Source: Comamonadaceae bacterium 2PF
Lineage (GTDB): Bacteria > Pseudomonadota > Gammaproteobacteria > Burkholderiales > Burkholderiaceae_C
DNA length: 33,415 bases
Reading direction: 5' to 3'
NCBI GenBank assembly: GCA_005502875.1
Contig: SCMV01000043.1
Coordinates: 1 to 33,415, forward strand
This document shows positions 24,598 through 33,415 of the stretch, one piece after another (positions within the stretch are counted from its first letter, which is position 1; each line of letters starts with the position of its first letter). The position numbers and the translations under genes were made by a program. The notes beneath the pieces were generated by a model. The model saw only the letters and a program-made list of their open reading frames with translations. It did no database searches and was not told the origin of the DNA.

Positions 24598-25821
24598 ATG
24601 TCCACGTCCCCCCTCTCCCCTCACCTGAAAACCCCCTGGCTGCCGACCGCCGCCGTGCTGGCCATCGCCCTGGTGCTCGCCGGCTGCGACAAGGGCCAGG
24701 CCGATGGCGCCCAGGGTGGCCACGGTGGCGCCGCCCCCCAGGTCACCGTGCTGACCATCCAGCCCAAGCCCGTGCCGGTCACCGCCGAGCTCGCCGGCCG
24801 CACCACCGCGTTCCAGGTCGCCGAGGTGCGCCCACAGGTCACGGGCATCGTCAAGTCAAGGGCGTTCACAGAAGGCAGCGAGGTCAAGGCGGGTCAGGTG
24901 CTTTACCAGGTCGACTCGGCCAGCTACGAGGCCGCCCTCGACAGCGCCCGCGCCACCTTGGCCAAGGCCGAAGCCAACCTGATGACCACGAAGCTCAAAG
25001 CCGGTCGCTACGACGAGCTCGCCGGCATCGACGCCGTGAGCAAGCAGGCCCGTGACGACGCCCAGGCCGCACTCAAGCAGGCCCAGGCCGAGGTGGCTGC
25101 GGCCCAGGCCGCCGTGCGCACCGCCCAGATCGAGCTGGGCTACACCCGCGTGAGCGCCCCGATCGCCGGGCGCATCGGTCGATCGGCGGTGACGGCGGGC
25201 GCGCTGGTGACGGCCAACCAGGCGACGGCCCTGGCCACCGTTCAGCAACTCGACCCCATCTACGTGGACGTGACCCAGACCAGCGCCGAAATGCTGCGAT
25301 TGCAGCGCGACCTGAGTGAAGGCCGCCTGAAGCATGCCGACGTCAGCAAAGGCGACGGCCAGGCCAAGGTCAAGCTGCTGCTCGAAGACGGCAGCACCTA
25401 CCCGCTCGAGGGCAAGCTTCAGTTCTCCGAGCTGTCGGTGGACACCACCTCGGGCAGCGTCACGCTGCGCGCCGTGTTCCCCAACCCCAAGCGACAGTTG
25501 CTGCCTGGCATGTACGTGCGCGCCATCGTCGAGAAGGGCGTGAGCGAACAAGGCATCCTGGTGCCGCAGGCCGCCATCTCGCGCGACGCCAAGGGCAACG
25601 CCACGGCCCTGGTGCTGGGCACCGACGGCAAGGTGCAAGCCCGCACGCTGCAGACCTCGCAGTCGGTGGGCGACCAGTGGCTGGTGTCCTCGGGCCTGAA
25701 GGCCGGCGACAAGCTCATCGTCGATGGCCTGCAGCAGGTTCAGCCGGGCGCGCCCGCCCAGGGCACCGAAGCCAGTCCGGCCTCGGCCGCATCCCCCGCC
25801 TCCGCCGCCAGCGCGAACTGA
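24598..25821 (+). CDS. RND efflux periplasmic adaptor subunit (AcrA/MexA type lipoprotein)
   Basis: A 407-residue membrane-fusion protein linking pump and outer-membrane channel. I chose ATG 24598: it gives a clean lipoprotein signal (hydrophobic 15-27, lipobox LAGC with C30), while the longer frame would add residues that cover the promoter and operator. Biotinyl-lipoyl halves are seen at VAEVRPQVTGIVKSRAF ... GQVLYQVDS and LGYTRVSAPIAGRIGRS. Between them is an Ala/Lys/Gln-rich helical hairpin (~110-165), and beta-barrel and membrane-proximal segments follow (PGMYVRAIVEKG, ILVPQAAISRDAKG). The C-terminus is a low-complexity Ala/Ser/Pro tail. First gene of a pump operon; 30 bases precede the RND gene. 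Confidence 0.92.
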   Translation: MSTSPLSPHLKTPWLPTAAVLAIALVLAGCDKGQADGAQGGHGGAAPQVTVLTIQPKPVPVTAELAGRTTAFQVAEVRPQVTGIVKSRAFTEGSEVKAGQVLYQVDSASYEAALDSARATLAKAEANLMTTKLKAGRYDELAGIDAVSKQARDDAQAALKQAQAEVAAAQAAVRTAQIELGYTRVSAPIAGRIGRSAVTAGALVTANQATALATVQQLDPIYVDVTQTSAEMLRLQRDLSEGRLKHADVSKGDGQAKVKLLLEDGSTYPLEGKLQFSELSVDTTSGSVTLRAVFPNPKRQLLPGMYVRAIVEKGVSEQGILVPQAAISRDAKGNATALVLGTDGKVQARTLQTSQSVGDQWLVSSGLKAGDKLIVDGLQQVQPGAPAQGTEASPASAASPASAASAN

Positions 25822-25851
25822 TCGCTGGCGCGCGCAACGAGGAGCTCTCAC

Positions 25852-28800
25852 ATGTCCCGCTTTTTCATCGACAGGCCCATCTTCGCGTGGGTCCTGGCCA
25901 TCGTCGTGATGCTGGCTGGCGCCCTGGCCATCCGCACGCTGCCCATCTCGCAGTACCCCAGCATCGCCCCGCCCCAGGTGTCCATCAACACCGCTTACCC
26001 AGGCGCTTCGGCCAAAACCCTGGAAGACACCGTCACCCAGGTCATCGAGCAGAAGATGAAGGGCATCGACGGGCTGACCTACATGTCCTCGACGTCGGAC
26101 TCGGCCGGCAACGTGAGCATCACGCTGACGTTCGAAGCTGGCACCGACCCCGACATCGCCCAGGTGCAGGTGCAAAACAAGCTGCAGGCCGCCACACCGC
26201 TGCTGCCGCAAGAGGTGCAGCGCCAGGGCGTGCAGGTGGTCAAGTCCACCGTCAACTTCCTGATGGTGCTGGGCTTCGCGTCCGAAGACGGCAGCATGGG
26301 CGACGCCGACCTGGCCGACTACGTCTCGTCCAACGTCATCGACACGCTCAGCCGCGTCGAAGGCGTGGGCGAGGTGCAGCTGTTCGGTGCGCAGTACGCC
26401 ATGCGCATCTGGATGGACCCCAACAAGCTCAACCAGTTCAACCTGACACCCGCTGACATCAGCAACGCCGTGCAGGCGCAGAACGCGCAGGTCTCCGCCG
26501 GCCAGATGGGCGCCGCGCCCGCCATGCAAGGCCAGCAGCTCAACGCCACCATCACGGCGCAAAGCCGCCTGCAAACGGCCGAGCAGTTCGGCGCGATCCT
26601 GCTCAAGACCCAGGCCGATGGCTCGACCGTGCGCCTGCGCGACGTCGCCCGCGTGGAGCTGGGCGCCGAGAGCTACGCCACCGTCTCGCGCTACAACGGC
26701 AAGCCCGCTGCGGGCGTGGCCATCAAGCTGGCCACCGGTGCCAACGCCCTGGCCACGGCCAAGGCCGTCGAGGCCAAGGTCGAGGAGATGCAGCAGTTCA
26801 TGCCCCATGGCATGAAGGTGGTCGTGCCGTACGACACCACGCCTTTCGTCGAGGTCTCCATCCACGAGGTGGTCAAGACCCTGGTCGAAGCCGTGGTGCT
26901 GGTCTTTTTGGTGATGTACCTGTTCCTGCAGAACTTCCGCGCCACGCTGATCCCCACCATCGCGGTGCCGGTGGTGCTGCTGGGCACCTTCGGCGTGATG
27001 GCCGTGGCGGGCTTTTCGATCAACACGCTGACGATGTTCGGCCTGGTGCTGGCCATCGGTTTGCTGGTGGACGACGCCATCGTGGTGGTCGAGAACGTCG
27101 AGCGCGTGATGAGCGAAGAGGGCCTCTCGCCCAAGGAAGCCACGCGCAAGTCCATGGGCCAGATCACCGGCGCGCTGGTGGGCATCGCCCTGGTGCTGTC
27201 GGCCGTGTTCGTGCCGATGGCCTTTTTCGGTGGCTCCACGGGCGTGATCTACCGCCAGTTCTCCATCACCATCGTCTCGGCCATGGTGCTGTCGGTGCTG
27301 GTGGCCATGGTGCTGACACCGGCTTTGTGCGCGACGCTGCTCAAGCCGGTGGCCAAGGGCCATCACATCAGTGACACAGGCTTCTTCGGCTGGTTCAACC
27401 GCCGATTCGAGCAGGCCACCAACGGCTACCAGGGCGTCGTGGGCCGCATGCTGCAAAAGCGCGGTCGCCACCTGGTGGTCTACGGTGGCATCGTCATCGC
27501 CATGGGGGTGCTGTTCCTGCGCCTGCCCACCGCCTTCCTGCCCGATGAAGACCAGGGCATCCTGTTCTCGCAGATCCAGCTGCCGGCCGGCGCCACGCAA
27601 GAGCGCACGCTCAAGGTGGTCGAGCGCGTGGAGCAGCACTTCCTGCAAGCCGAGAAGGACAACGTGAAGTCCATCTTCACCGTGGCCGGCTTCAGCTTCG
27701 CGGGCCAGGGCGAGAACATGGCCATCGGCTTCGTTCAGCTCAAGGACTGGAGCGAGCGCACCAGCGCCGCACAAAGCGTGCAGGCCGTGGCCGGCCGCGC
27801 GATGGGCGCCTTCATGCAGTTCAAGGACGCGATGGCCTTTGCCTTCGCACCGCCTGCGGTGCTCGAGCTCGGCAACGCCACCGGCTTCAGCCTCTACCTG
27901 CAGGACCGAGGAGGCGTGGGTCACGAGGCCCTGATGCAGGCGCGCAACCAGTTCCTGGGCATGGCCGCGCAGCACCCCGACCTGGCCGGCGTGCGCCCCA
28001 ACGGCCTGGAGGACTCGCCACAGCTGCGCCTGGAAGTCGACCAGGCCAAGGCCGGTGCGCTGGGCGTCTCGGTGGCCGACATCAACGCCATGCTGTCGAC
28101 CGCCTGGGGCAGCGCCTACGTCAACGACTTCATCGACCGTGGCCGCGTCAAGAAGGTCTACCTGCAGTCGGACGCGAGCTTCCGCATGCAGCCCGAAGAC
28201 CTCAACCAATGGCGGGTGCGCAACAGCAGCGGCCAGATGGTGCCCTTCTCGGCCTTCGGCACCGCGCGCTGGGAGCTGGGCTCACCGCGCCTGGAACGCT
28301 ACAACGGCCTGGCCGCCGTCGAGATCGCCGGCGCGCCCGCGCCAGGCAAGAGCTCGGGCGCCGCGATGAAGGCGGTCGAAGAGATCGCGGCCAAGCTGCC
28401 CGCTGGCGTGGGCATCGCGTGGACGGGCCTGTCGTACCAAGAGCGCCTCTCGGGCTCGCAAGCGCCCGCGCTGTACGCGATCTCGCTGCTGGTGGTGTTC
28501 CTGTGCCTGGCCGCGCTGTACGAGAGCTGGTCCATCCCCGTTGCGGTGATGCTGGTCGTGCCCCTGGGCGTGATCGGTGCGCTGCTGGCCGCCGGCTTGC
28601 GCGGGCTGTCCAACGACGTGTACTTCCAGGTCGGCCTGCTGACAACCATCGGCCTGTCGGCCAAGAACGCGATCCTGATCGTCGAGTTTGCGAAGGAGAA
28701 GATGGAGCACGGCCTGGGCCTGATCGAGGCCACGCTGGAAGCCGTTCGCCTGCGCCTGCGCCCCATCCTGATGACTTCGCTGGCCTTCGCGCTGGGCGTG

Positions 28801-29025
28801 TTGCCACTGGCCATCGCCACGGGTGCCGGCTCGGGCAGCCAGAACGCCATCGGCACGGGCGTGCTCGGCGGCATGATCGCCGCCACCGTGCTGGGCATCT
28901 TCTTCGTGCCCGTGTTCTTCGTGGTGGTGCGCAAGCTGTTCCCGACCCGTGACGAGGCCTCGGCCACCACGGTGAGCGCGCAAAGCCTGCCAACCGCCCT
29001 CCCCTCCAACCAGGAAGGTGCATGA
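25852..29025 (+). CDS. RND efflux transporter permease (AcrB/MexB, HAE1 family)
   Basis: A 1057-residue proton-driven drug exporter of the inner membrane. The N-terminus [17 protein letters not shown] is diagnostic. The proton-relay aspartates are at 407-408 in [14 protein letters not shown], exactly as in AcrB, and the partner lysine is K938 in [16 protein letters not shown]. The twelve-helix layout with two large periplasmic loops is clear from alternating hydrophobic and soluble regions. The length (AcrB 1049) is normal. It has GAGGAG just upstream of the ATG. The substrate range of hydrophobic and amphiphilic compounds is expected for the HAE1 family but not readable here. It ends just before the outer-membrane factor gene, so the operon is tightly coupled. 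Confidence 0.95.
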   Translation: MSRFFIDRPIFAWVLAIVVMLAGALAIRTLPISQYPSIAPPQVSINTAYPGASAKTLEDTVTQVIEQKMKGIDGLTYMSSTSDSAGNVSITLTFEAGTDPDIAQVQVQNKLQAATPLLPQEVQRQGVQVVKSTVNFLMVLGFASEDGSMGDADLADYVSSNVIDTLSRVEGVGEVQLFGAQYAMRIWMDPNKLNQFNLTPADISNAVQAQNAQVSAGQMGAAPAMQGQQLNATITAQSRLQTAEQFGAILLKTQADGSTVRLRDVARVELGAESYATVSRYNGKPAAGVAIKLATGANALATAKAVEAKVEEMQQFMPHGMKVVVPYDTTPFVEVSIHEVVKTLVEAVVLVFLVMYLFLQNFRATLIPTIAVPVVLLGTFGVMAVAGFSINTLTMFGLVLAIGLLVDDAIVVVENVERVMSEEGLSPKEATRKSMGQITGALVGIALVLSAVFVPMAFFGGSTGVIYRQFSITIVSAMVLSVLVAMVLTPALCATLLKPVAKGHHISDTGFFGWFNRRFEQATNGYQGVVGRMLQKRGRHLVVYGGIVIAMGVLFLRLPTAFLPDEDQGILFSQIQLPAGATQERTLKVVERVEQHFLQAEKDNVKSIFTVAGFSFAGQGENMAIGFVQLKDWSERTSAAQSVQAVAGRAMGAFMQFKDAMAFAFAPPAVLELGNATGFSLYLQDRGGVGHEALMQARNQFLGMAAQHPDLAGVRPNGLEDSPQLRLEVDQAKAGALGVSVADINAMLSTAWGSAYVNDFIDRGRVKKVYLQSDASFRMQPEDLNQWRVRNSSGQMVPFSAFGTARWELGSPRLERYNGLAAVEIAGAPAPGKSSGAAMKAVEEIAAKLPAGVGIAWTGLSYQERLSGSQAPALYAISLLVVFLCLAALYESWSIPVAVMLVVPLGVIGALLAAGLRGLSNDVYFQVGLLTTIGLSAKNAILIVEFAKEKMEHGLGLIEATLEAVRLRLRPILMTSLAFALGVLPLAIATGAGSGSQNAIGTGVLGGMIAATVLGIFFVPVFFVVVRKLFPTRDEASATTVSAQSLPTALPSNQEGA

Positions 29026-29026
29026 C

Positions 29027-30556
29027 ATGAACACCCTCGACAACACCCGCCCATCTCACCCCACCCGTGCCGCGCTCACGCTGAGCACCATCGCCCTGGC
29101 CGCCCTGCTGAGCGCCTGCGGCACGATGGCGCCTGACTACCAGCGACCCACGGCCCCGGTGCAAGCCAACTGGTCTGACAGCCCTGCGTCGGCGGCCACA
29201 ACCGCAGCCACGCAAGGCCCAACCGCCGCCGACATCGGCTGGCGCGAGTTCTTCACCGACGACAAGCTGTGCCAGGTGATCGAACAGGCCCTGGCCAACA
29301 ACCGCGACCTGCGCGTGGCCGCGCTCAACGTCGAGAAGGCCCAGGCACAGTTTCGCGTGCAGCGCGCTGACCTCTTCCCCGGGGTCAATGCGGCAGGCGG
29401 CCAAAGCGCCCAGCGCCTGCCCGGCGACCTGAGCAGCACCAGCGAGCCCACCATCACGCGCCAGTACACCGCCACGCTGGGCGTGAGCGCATACGAGCTG
29501 GACCTGTTCGGCCGCGTGCGCAGCCTGCGCGATGCCGCCCTGCAGCAGTACCTGGCCACCGAAGACGCCCAGCGCAGCACGCAGATCAGCCTGGTCGCCC
29601 AGGTGGCCACCGCCTACCTGACGCTGGCCGCAGATCAAGAGCGGCTGGAGTTGGCCAAGCAGACTTTGACCAGCCGCCAGGAGACGCTGCGCATCACGCA
29701 AAAGAGCCATGAGTTCGGCGCCTCGTCCGCGCTCGACGTGCGCCAGGTGCAGACCACCGTCGAAGCCGCGCGCGCCGACGTCGCCAGCTACACCAGCCTG
29801 GTCGCGCAGGACCGCAACGCGCTGACCCTGCTGGTGGGCGCGCCGGTGAAGGCCGAACTCCTGCCCAACGCGGGCACTCAGGCCGCACTGACCCTAACAC
29901 AAGACCTGCCCACCGGCGTGCCGTCCGACGTGCTGCTGCGCCGCCCCGACGTGCAGCAGGCCGAACGCGCCCTGCAAGCAGCCAACGCCAACATCGGCGC
30001 GGCGCGTGCGGCCTTCTTCCCGCGCATCACGCTCACGGGCAGCGCGGGCGCGGCCAGCGCCTCGCTGGACCAGCTCTTCCAGGGCGGCCAGGGCTTCTGG
30101 TCCTTCGCGCCGCAGATCACGCTGCCCATCTTCGACGGCGGTCGCAACAGCGCCAACCTGAAGGTGGCCGAGGTCGAGCGCGACATCGGCGTCGCCCAGT
30201 ACGAAAAGGCGATCCAATCGGCCTTCAAGGACGTCGCCGATGCGCTGGCCCAGCGCAACACGATCGGCGAGCAGGCCGCTGCACAGCAGGACCTGGTCAC
30301 CGCCAGCCAGGACGCCTTTCGCCTGTCCGACGCCCGCTACCGCCGCGGCCTGGACGACTACCTCAGCACGCTTGACGCCCAGCGCTCGCTCTACAGCGCA
30401 CAGCAGGGGTTGATCACGGCGCGCTTGTCCCAGCAGGTCAACCGCATCACCTTGTACAAGGTGCTCGGCGGCGGCGTGCGTGAGGCCTCGGCTGAATCGT
30501 CGCCATCGACGACCACCATGGCGCCGCCCGCCGGGCAGCGACAATCGGGGTCCTGA
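29027..30556 (+). CDS. Outer-membrane efflux channel lipoprotein (OprM/NodT family)
   Basis: A 509-residue outer-membrane factor that forms the exit duct for the RND pump. I chose ATG 29027, one base after the RND stop; a GTG three codons earlier at 29018 overlaps that gene. The signal peptide ends in the lipobox LSAC with C31, followed by [10 protein letters not shown], the standard OprM opening. Two homologous repeats of long amphipathic helices are visible ([20 protein letters not shown] ... and [20 protein letters not shown] ...), together with [27 protein letters not shown] and [15 protein letters not shown] typical of TolC-like proteins. The C-terminal tail is Ser/Pro-rich. Confidence 0.93.
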   Translation: MNTLDNTRPSHPTRAALTLSTIALAALLSACGTMAPDYQRPTAPVQANWSDSPASAATTAATQGPTAADIGWREFFTDDKLCQVIEQALANNRDLRVAALNVEKAQAQFRVQRADLFPGVNAAGGQSAQRLPGDLSSTSEPTITRQYTATLGVSAYELDLFGRVRSLRDAALQQYLATEDAQRSTQISLVAQVATAYLTLAADQERLELAKQTLTSRQETLRITQKSHEFGASSALDVRQVQTTVEAARADVASYTSLVAQDRNALTLLVGAPVKAELLPNAGTQAALTLTQDLPTGVPSDVLLRRPDVQQAERALQAANANIGAARAAFFPRITLTGSAGAASASLDQLFQGGQGFWSFAPQITLPIFDGGRNSANLKVAEVERDIGVAQYEKAIQSAFKDVADALAQRNTIGEQAAAQQDLVTASQDAFRLSDARYRRGLDDYLSTLDAQRSLYSAQQGLITARLSQQVNRITLYKVLGGGVREASAESSPSTTTMAPPAGQRQSGS

Positions 30557-30589
30557 GCACCCCCACTCACGCTCACCCCCACCCCAGCC

Positions 30590-31204
30590 ATGTGCGCCGC
30601 CTTCAACCCCGACCACGTCCCCAACGACCGAGCCCTGGCGCGCCGCCAGCAGGTGCTCGATGCCGCCGCCGAATGCTTTCGCCGCAAGGGCTTTCACGGC
30701 GCCTCGATGGCCGAGATCGCCAAGACGGCGGGCATGAGCCCGGGGCACATCTACAACTTGTTCGAGAACAAGGACGACGTGATCACGGCCATCGTCGAGC
30801 GCGACCGCGATGAAATCGTTCGTCGCATCCAGGAAACCCTGGAAGGCGACGACGTGACCGGCGCCATGCTGGGCTGCATCGAAGAAACCTTCCAGGAGCC
30901 AGACCGGGAGGCCGAAGCCGCGCTCAACATCGAGGTGCTGGCCGAGGCCAGCCGCAACCCGAAGCTCGCCGAGGTCGTGGTGGGCAGCGAAACGATGATC
31001 CGCACCAAGGCCATGGTGCTCATCCGCATGGCCCTGGGCCCCGCCGCCGATTCACTGCCCGCCGACGACATCGAAGCGCGTGCCACGGTGGTCGGCGCGC
31101 TGTTCAACGGGCTGATGGTGCTCACCGTCAGCCAGCCCGACTTGAACCAGGCTGCGGTGACGCGGGTGATGCAGCGCGTGATGCGCGTGCTCATCGAGCC
31201 TTGA
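30590..31204 (+). CDS. TetR/AcrR family transcriptional regulator
   Basis: A 204-residue repressor. The N-terminal helix-turn-helix spans about 18-64 (RQQVLDAAAECFRRKGFHGA, SMAEIAKTAGMSPGHIYNLF, ENKDDVI), a standard TetR pattern. The rest is an all-helical ligand-binding domain. It lies 33 bases after the outer-membrane factor and on the same strand, so it may be expressed with the pump genes. The perfect palindrome at 24536-24553 is the probable binding site, giving autoregulation of the whole operon. Distal placement is less usual than a divergent acrR. The inducer is unknown. Confidence 0.9.
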   Translation: MCAAFNPDHVPNDRALARRQQVLDAAAECFRRKGFHGASMAEIAKTAGMSPGHIYNLFENKDDVITAIVERDRDEIVRRIQETLEGDDVTGAMLGCIEETFQEPDREAEAALNIEVLAEASRNPKLAEVVVGSETMIRTKAMVLIRMALGPAADSLPADDIEARATVVGALFNGLMVLTVSQPDLNQAAVTRVMQRVMRVLIEP

Positions 31205-31301
31205 TGCGAGCCTGACGTCTCCTCGAAACCAGGGGTGTGGCCTCAACTTGACAGCGGCGCGGCCGATAACGTTTGAGCCTTGTTCAAGCCACGGAGCCCA
31301 C

Positions 31302-32066
31302 ATGAAGACCGCACACGTTCACGCCACCGCCATCGTGTTGGCCCTCTGCGCAGTTGGCAGCAGCTGGGCACAGAACGCGCCCCACCGAGACTGGTCCGGC
31401 TTTCATGCCAGCGGGTTCCTCGGCGCCACCCACGGCCAATCGGACACCAGAACCGTGACGGGCCGACTTCAGTACTTCGTCGAAGAAGATGCCGTCCAGA
31501 TCGCCCGAGCAGGTGACAACAAGCTGGGCCGATCGAATGCGTCGGGTGGACTGGCCCTGGGCTGGGACAAGCAGCTGGACCAGCTCCTGGTGGGCGTCGA
31601 AGCCAGCGCCAACAGCCTGTCGTTCGACAAGGAAAAAGCCCGCGGCGAGGTCTACGACACGGTGCCCGGCACGTCGTTCACCATCCGCCAGTCGGTTCGC
31701 GCCAGCTGGATGTCTGCTTTGCGCCTGCGCCTGGGCTGGGCCCAAGGCAACTGGCTGGCCTACGTCAGCGGCGGCGTGGCCCGCACCAATCTCAAGCTCA
31801 ACGTCACCCTCACCGACAACGCCTTCGACGGCTACTCCCAATCATCCAAATCGGAATCCGTGACGGGGCCCACCTTGGGCTTTGGCGGCGAGTACGCGCT
31901 GGACTCGAAGTGGTCGATCCGAGGCGACTACCACGTCACCCGCTTCGGCAGCGTCAACGCGGTGTCGGACGTGACCTCCACCAACAACTCGGGTGGCACC
32001 CTGCTCCACAAGGCCGACCTGACCGTTCACGGCGCGTTCGTGGGGCTGAACTACCGATTCAGGTGA
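31302..32066 (+). CDS. Outer-membrane beta-barrel protein
   Basis: A 254-residue exported protein. ATG 31302 begins a clear signal peptide (hydrophobic IVLALCAVG, cleavage likely after SSWA near residue 23); the longer frame adds unsupported residues. The mature part has WSGFHASGFLGATHGQSD near the N-terminus, alternating strands (GGLALGWDKQL, LLVGVEASANSLSF, LRLRLGWAQGNWLAYVSGGVA, LGFGGEYALDSKWSIRGDYH) and ends in VGLNYRFR. This is the Omp25/OmpA-barrel-like 8-strand pattern of small Gram-negative porin-like proteins; the final residue is Arg rather than the usual Phe. TTGACA occurs at 31248-31253, but no matching -10 is obvious. Function beyond outer-membrane localisation is unknown. Confidence 0.82.
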   Translation: MKTAHVHATAIVLALCAVGSSWAQNAPHRDWSGFHASGFLGATHGQSDTRTVTGRLQYFVEEDAVQIARAGDNKLGRSNASGGLALGWDKQLDQLLVGVEASANSLSFDKEKARGEVYDTVPGTSFTIRQSVRASWMSALRLRLGWAQGNWLAYVSGGVARTNLKLNVTLTDNAFDGYSQSSKSESVTGPTLGFGGEYALDSKWSIRGDYHVTRFGSVNAVSDVTSTNNSGGTLLHKADLTVHGAFVGLNYRFR

Positions 32067-32076
32067 ATCGGCCAAG

Positions 32077-32108
32077 AAAAAACCCCGTGAACCTGACGAT
32101 TCACGGGG
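32077..32108 (-). terminator. Intrinsic terminator after tRNA-Val
   Basis: CCCCGTGAA (32083-32091) pairs perfectly with TTCACGGGG (32100-32108), with an A-run at 32077-32082 that reads as U-run on the - strand. It lies 7 bases past the tRNA 3' end. It separates the - strand tRNA unit from the converging + strand outer-membrane gene. Confidence 0.85.
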
Positions 32109-32115
32109 CTTGATC

Positions 32116-32190
32116 TGGTGGGCGGTGCAGGGTTCGAACCTGCGACCCCTGCCGTGTGAAGGCAGTGCTCTACCGCTGAGCTAACCGCCC
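32116..32190 (-). tRNA. tRNA-Val (anticodon CAC)
   Basis: Read on the - strand the sequence gives acceptor GGGCGGT/ACCGCCC, D-arm TAGCTCAGCGGTAGAGC, anticodon stem CTGCC/GGCAG with loop TTCACAC (anticodon CAC, reading GUG), the T-arm GCAGGTTCGAACCCTGC, and an encoded CCA end at 32116-32118. All arms pair well. It lies 78 bases downstream of dnaQ on the same strand and is followed by an intrinsic terminator. Confidence 0.96.
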
Positions 32191-32268
32191 GAAACTGGTT
32201 TCGGGACTTTGGATCCACCTGCTGATCACCTTGTGCATTCCTGCCTCAGCAATCAGCGAAGACCAAAA

Positions 32269-32994
32269 CTATACCACACCTTCGAGCTTTCGCCAAACAG
32301 ACTCGCCGCCGGCTGCTTTGTCGAGATCCTGCAACGCCTTGGCGAAGGCTTCGGCCTCTTCGGGCGTTGGCGCCAGCACTGGCAGATCGAAGGCGCTGAA
32401 GTCCACCGCCACGGCCTCGACCGTGCCGCCCATGCCATCGCCCTCGCCCGAATCGGCATCGATCAGCAGGGCGTCCTGGCCCCGCGTCATGTTGATGTAG
32501 ACCTCGGCCAGCAGCTCCGCGTCCATCAAGGCGCCGTGCAGCGTGCGGTGGGTGTTGTCGACCTCCAGGCGGCGGCACAGCGCGTCCAGCGAGTTGCTTT
32601 TGCCCGGGAACATCTCGCGGGCCATGATCAGGCTGTCGATGACGCCCGCCACGTGGTCGCGGAACTTGCCCTTGCCCAGGCGCTTCAACTCAGCATCGAG
32701 GAAGCCGATGTCGAAGGCCGCGTTGTGGATGATGACCTCGGCGCCCCGACAGTACTCGACGATCTCGTCGGCCAGCGATGCGAACAGCGGCTTGTCGGCC
32801 AGGAACTCGTCGGTCAGGCCGTGGATGCGCACGGCGTCTTCGTGGTTGGGGCGCTCGGGGTTGAAGTAGTGGTGCAGGTGCCGGCCCGTCAGGCGGCGAT
32901 TGACCATCTCCACGCAACCGATTTCGATGATGCGGTCGCCGGATTCGGGGCTCAGGCCCGTGGTTTCGGTGTCGAGGAAGATCTGGCGGGTCAT
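32269..32994 (-). CDS. dnaQ: DNA polymerase III subunit epsilon (3'-5' proofreading exonuclease)
   Basis: A 241-residue DEDDh exonuclease that proofreads for the replicative polymerase. Exo I has D8 and E10 in FLDTETTGL, Exo II has D95 in IIHNAAFDIGF, and Exo III has H153 and D158 in LHGALMDAELLAEVY, matching E. coli D12/E14/D103/H162/D167. The C-terminal ~60 residues are acidic and less conserved, ending in a helical tail where epsilon binds the alpha subunit in E. coli. The length is normal (E. coli 243). It lies 59 bases after fdx, with no strong ribosome binding site, and upstream of tRNA-Val. Confidence 0.95.
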   Translation of the reverse strand: MTRQIFLDTETTGLSPESGDRIIEIGCVEMVNRRLTGRHLHHYFNPERPNHEDAVRIHGLTDEFLADKPLFASLADEIVEYCRGAEVIIHNAAFDIGFLDAELKRLGKGKFRDHVAGVIDSLIMAREMFPGKSNSLDALCRRLEVDNTHRTLHGALMDAELLAEVYINMTRGQDALLIDADSGEGDGMGGTVEAVAVDFSAFDLPVLAPTPEEAEAFAKALQDLDKAAGGESVWRKLEGVV

Positions 32995-33053
32995 GTGAGC
33001 TGAGCCTCAAAGGTGCAGGAAGGAGCGGCGCCGGGCCACCTCAAGCCAGGCGG

Positions 33054-33392
33054 TCAGTGATTCTCTCTCGCGTGGTTGATCGTGTACTTGGGGATCTCGA
33101 CCGTCAGGTCCTGACCGGCCACGATGGCCTGGCAGCTCAGGCGCGAGTTGGGCTCCAGGCCCCAGGCGCGGTCGAGCAGGTCTTCTTCGGTCTCTTCGAT
33201 CTCGTTGAGGCTGTTGAACCCCTGGCGCACGATGACGTGGCAGGTGGTGCAGGCCGCGCTCATGTCGCAGGCGTGCTCGATCTCGATGTGGTTGTCGAGC
33301 AGGGCTTCGCAGATGCTGGTGCCGGGCGCGGCCTGGATCTCGGCGCCCTGAGGGCACACAGTGGCGTGGGGCAGGATCTTGATGACGGGCAT
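33054..33392 (-). CDS. fdx: ISC-system [2Fe-2S] ferredoxin
   Basis: A 112-residue adrenodoxin-type ferredoxin that supplies electrons to iron-sulfur cluster assembly. The four ligands are C42, C48, C51 and C87 in HACDMSAACTTCHV and LSCQAIV, the C-x5-C-x2-C...C pattern. The ending TVEIPKYTINHARENH is typical of Fdx in isc operons. The hscB and hscA genes are expected upstream, outside the window on the right. No iscX-like gene follows; dnaQ is next. The ATG has only a weak purine-rich stretch before it. Confidence 0.95.
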   Translation of the reverse strand: MPVIKILPHATVCPQGAEIQAAPGTSICEALLDNHIEIEHACDMSAACTTCHVIVRQGFNSLNEIEETEEDLLDRAWGLEPNSRLSCQAIVAGQDLTVEIPKYTINHARENH

Positions 33393-33415
33393 GGTGGGCG
33401 GGTCTCGTGCGGTGG

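Noticed and set aside
24856-28209. 1117-codon open frame on the - strand
   Set aside because: It lies opposite the adaptor and RND genes, which are unmistakable, and has shadow-like His/Gln/Gly-rich composition.
32209-33003. 264-codon + strand open frame opposite dnaQ
   Set aside because: The dnaQ reading on the other strand has all catalytic residues; this frame is its shadow.
1-33415. CRISPR array, insertion sequence, integrase or phage attachment site
   Set aside because: No regularly spaced direct repeats, transposase or integrase motifs, or terminal inverted repeats were seen. The tRNA-Val is not flanked by an integrase and no duplicated tRNA 3' end was found.

Overview
The window is about 33 kb of high-GC DNA with tightly packed genes, very likely from a betaproteobacterium of the order Burkholderiales (the Leptothrix/Rubrivivax/Aquabacterium/Ideonella type of organism). 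The basis is base composition, a PEP-CTERM exported protein, paired YeeE/YedE-type half transporters, an RND pump with a TetR regulator, and an fdx - dnaQ - tRNA-Val block. The genus is inference.

Region 1 (1-17301, all + strand) is the distal part of an extracellular contractile injection system (eCIS, a phage-tail-like protein injection machine). In order it holds a baseplate/tail protein with a phage gpI-like domain (cut by the window edge), two fibre-like proteins that share an N-terminal module but carry different distal ends, an eCIS-associated protein of unknown biochemical role, an AAA+ ATPase of the Afp15 type, a 1185-residue protein with the eCIS marker domain DUF4157 (HELAH motif) and possible effector modules at its C-terminus, and a 1050-residue multi-domain glycosyltransferase/methyltransferase-like protein. 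Neighbouring genes overlap by 4 bases or are separated by 2-52 bases, so this reads as one operon. Sheath, tube, spike and gp25 genes must lie upstream of the window.

Region 2 (17302-19860) concerns sulfur. Two small YeeE/YedE-family membrane proteins (+ strand), preceded by an ATAC-N8-GTAT palindrome, converge on metY (O-acetylhomoserine sulfhydrylase, - strand). A strong hairpin sits between the convergent genes.

Region 3 (19861-24285) has a PEP-CTERM exported protein (+), then on the - strand an AraC-family regulator, an HSDL2-like short-chain dehydrogenase and an MpaB/DUF2236 oxygenase-like protein. The last two overlap or nearly overlap and look co-transcribed.

Region 4 (24286-31204) is a complete tripartite RND efflux operon (adaptor, inner-membrane pump, outer-membrane factor) followed by a TetR regulator. 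A consensus-like promoter with a perfect 18-base TetR-type palindrome lies in front of the adaptor gene. Just upstream is an orphan intrinsic terminator that may belong to a small RNA or to a decayed gene.

Region 5 (31302-33415) has an outer-membrane beta-barrel protein (+), then on the - strand tRNA-Val(CAC) with its terminator, dnaQ (DNA polymerase III epsilon) and fdx (ISC-type 2Fe-2S ferredoxin).

The most unusual content is the distal eCIS operon: the modular pair of fibres, the long DUF4157 protein with nuclease-like and helix-hairpin-helix-like C-terminal elements, and the fused glycosyltransferase whose first eight codons nearly copy those of the DUF4157 gene.
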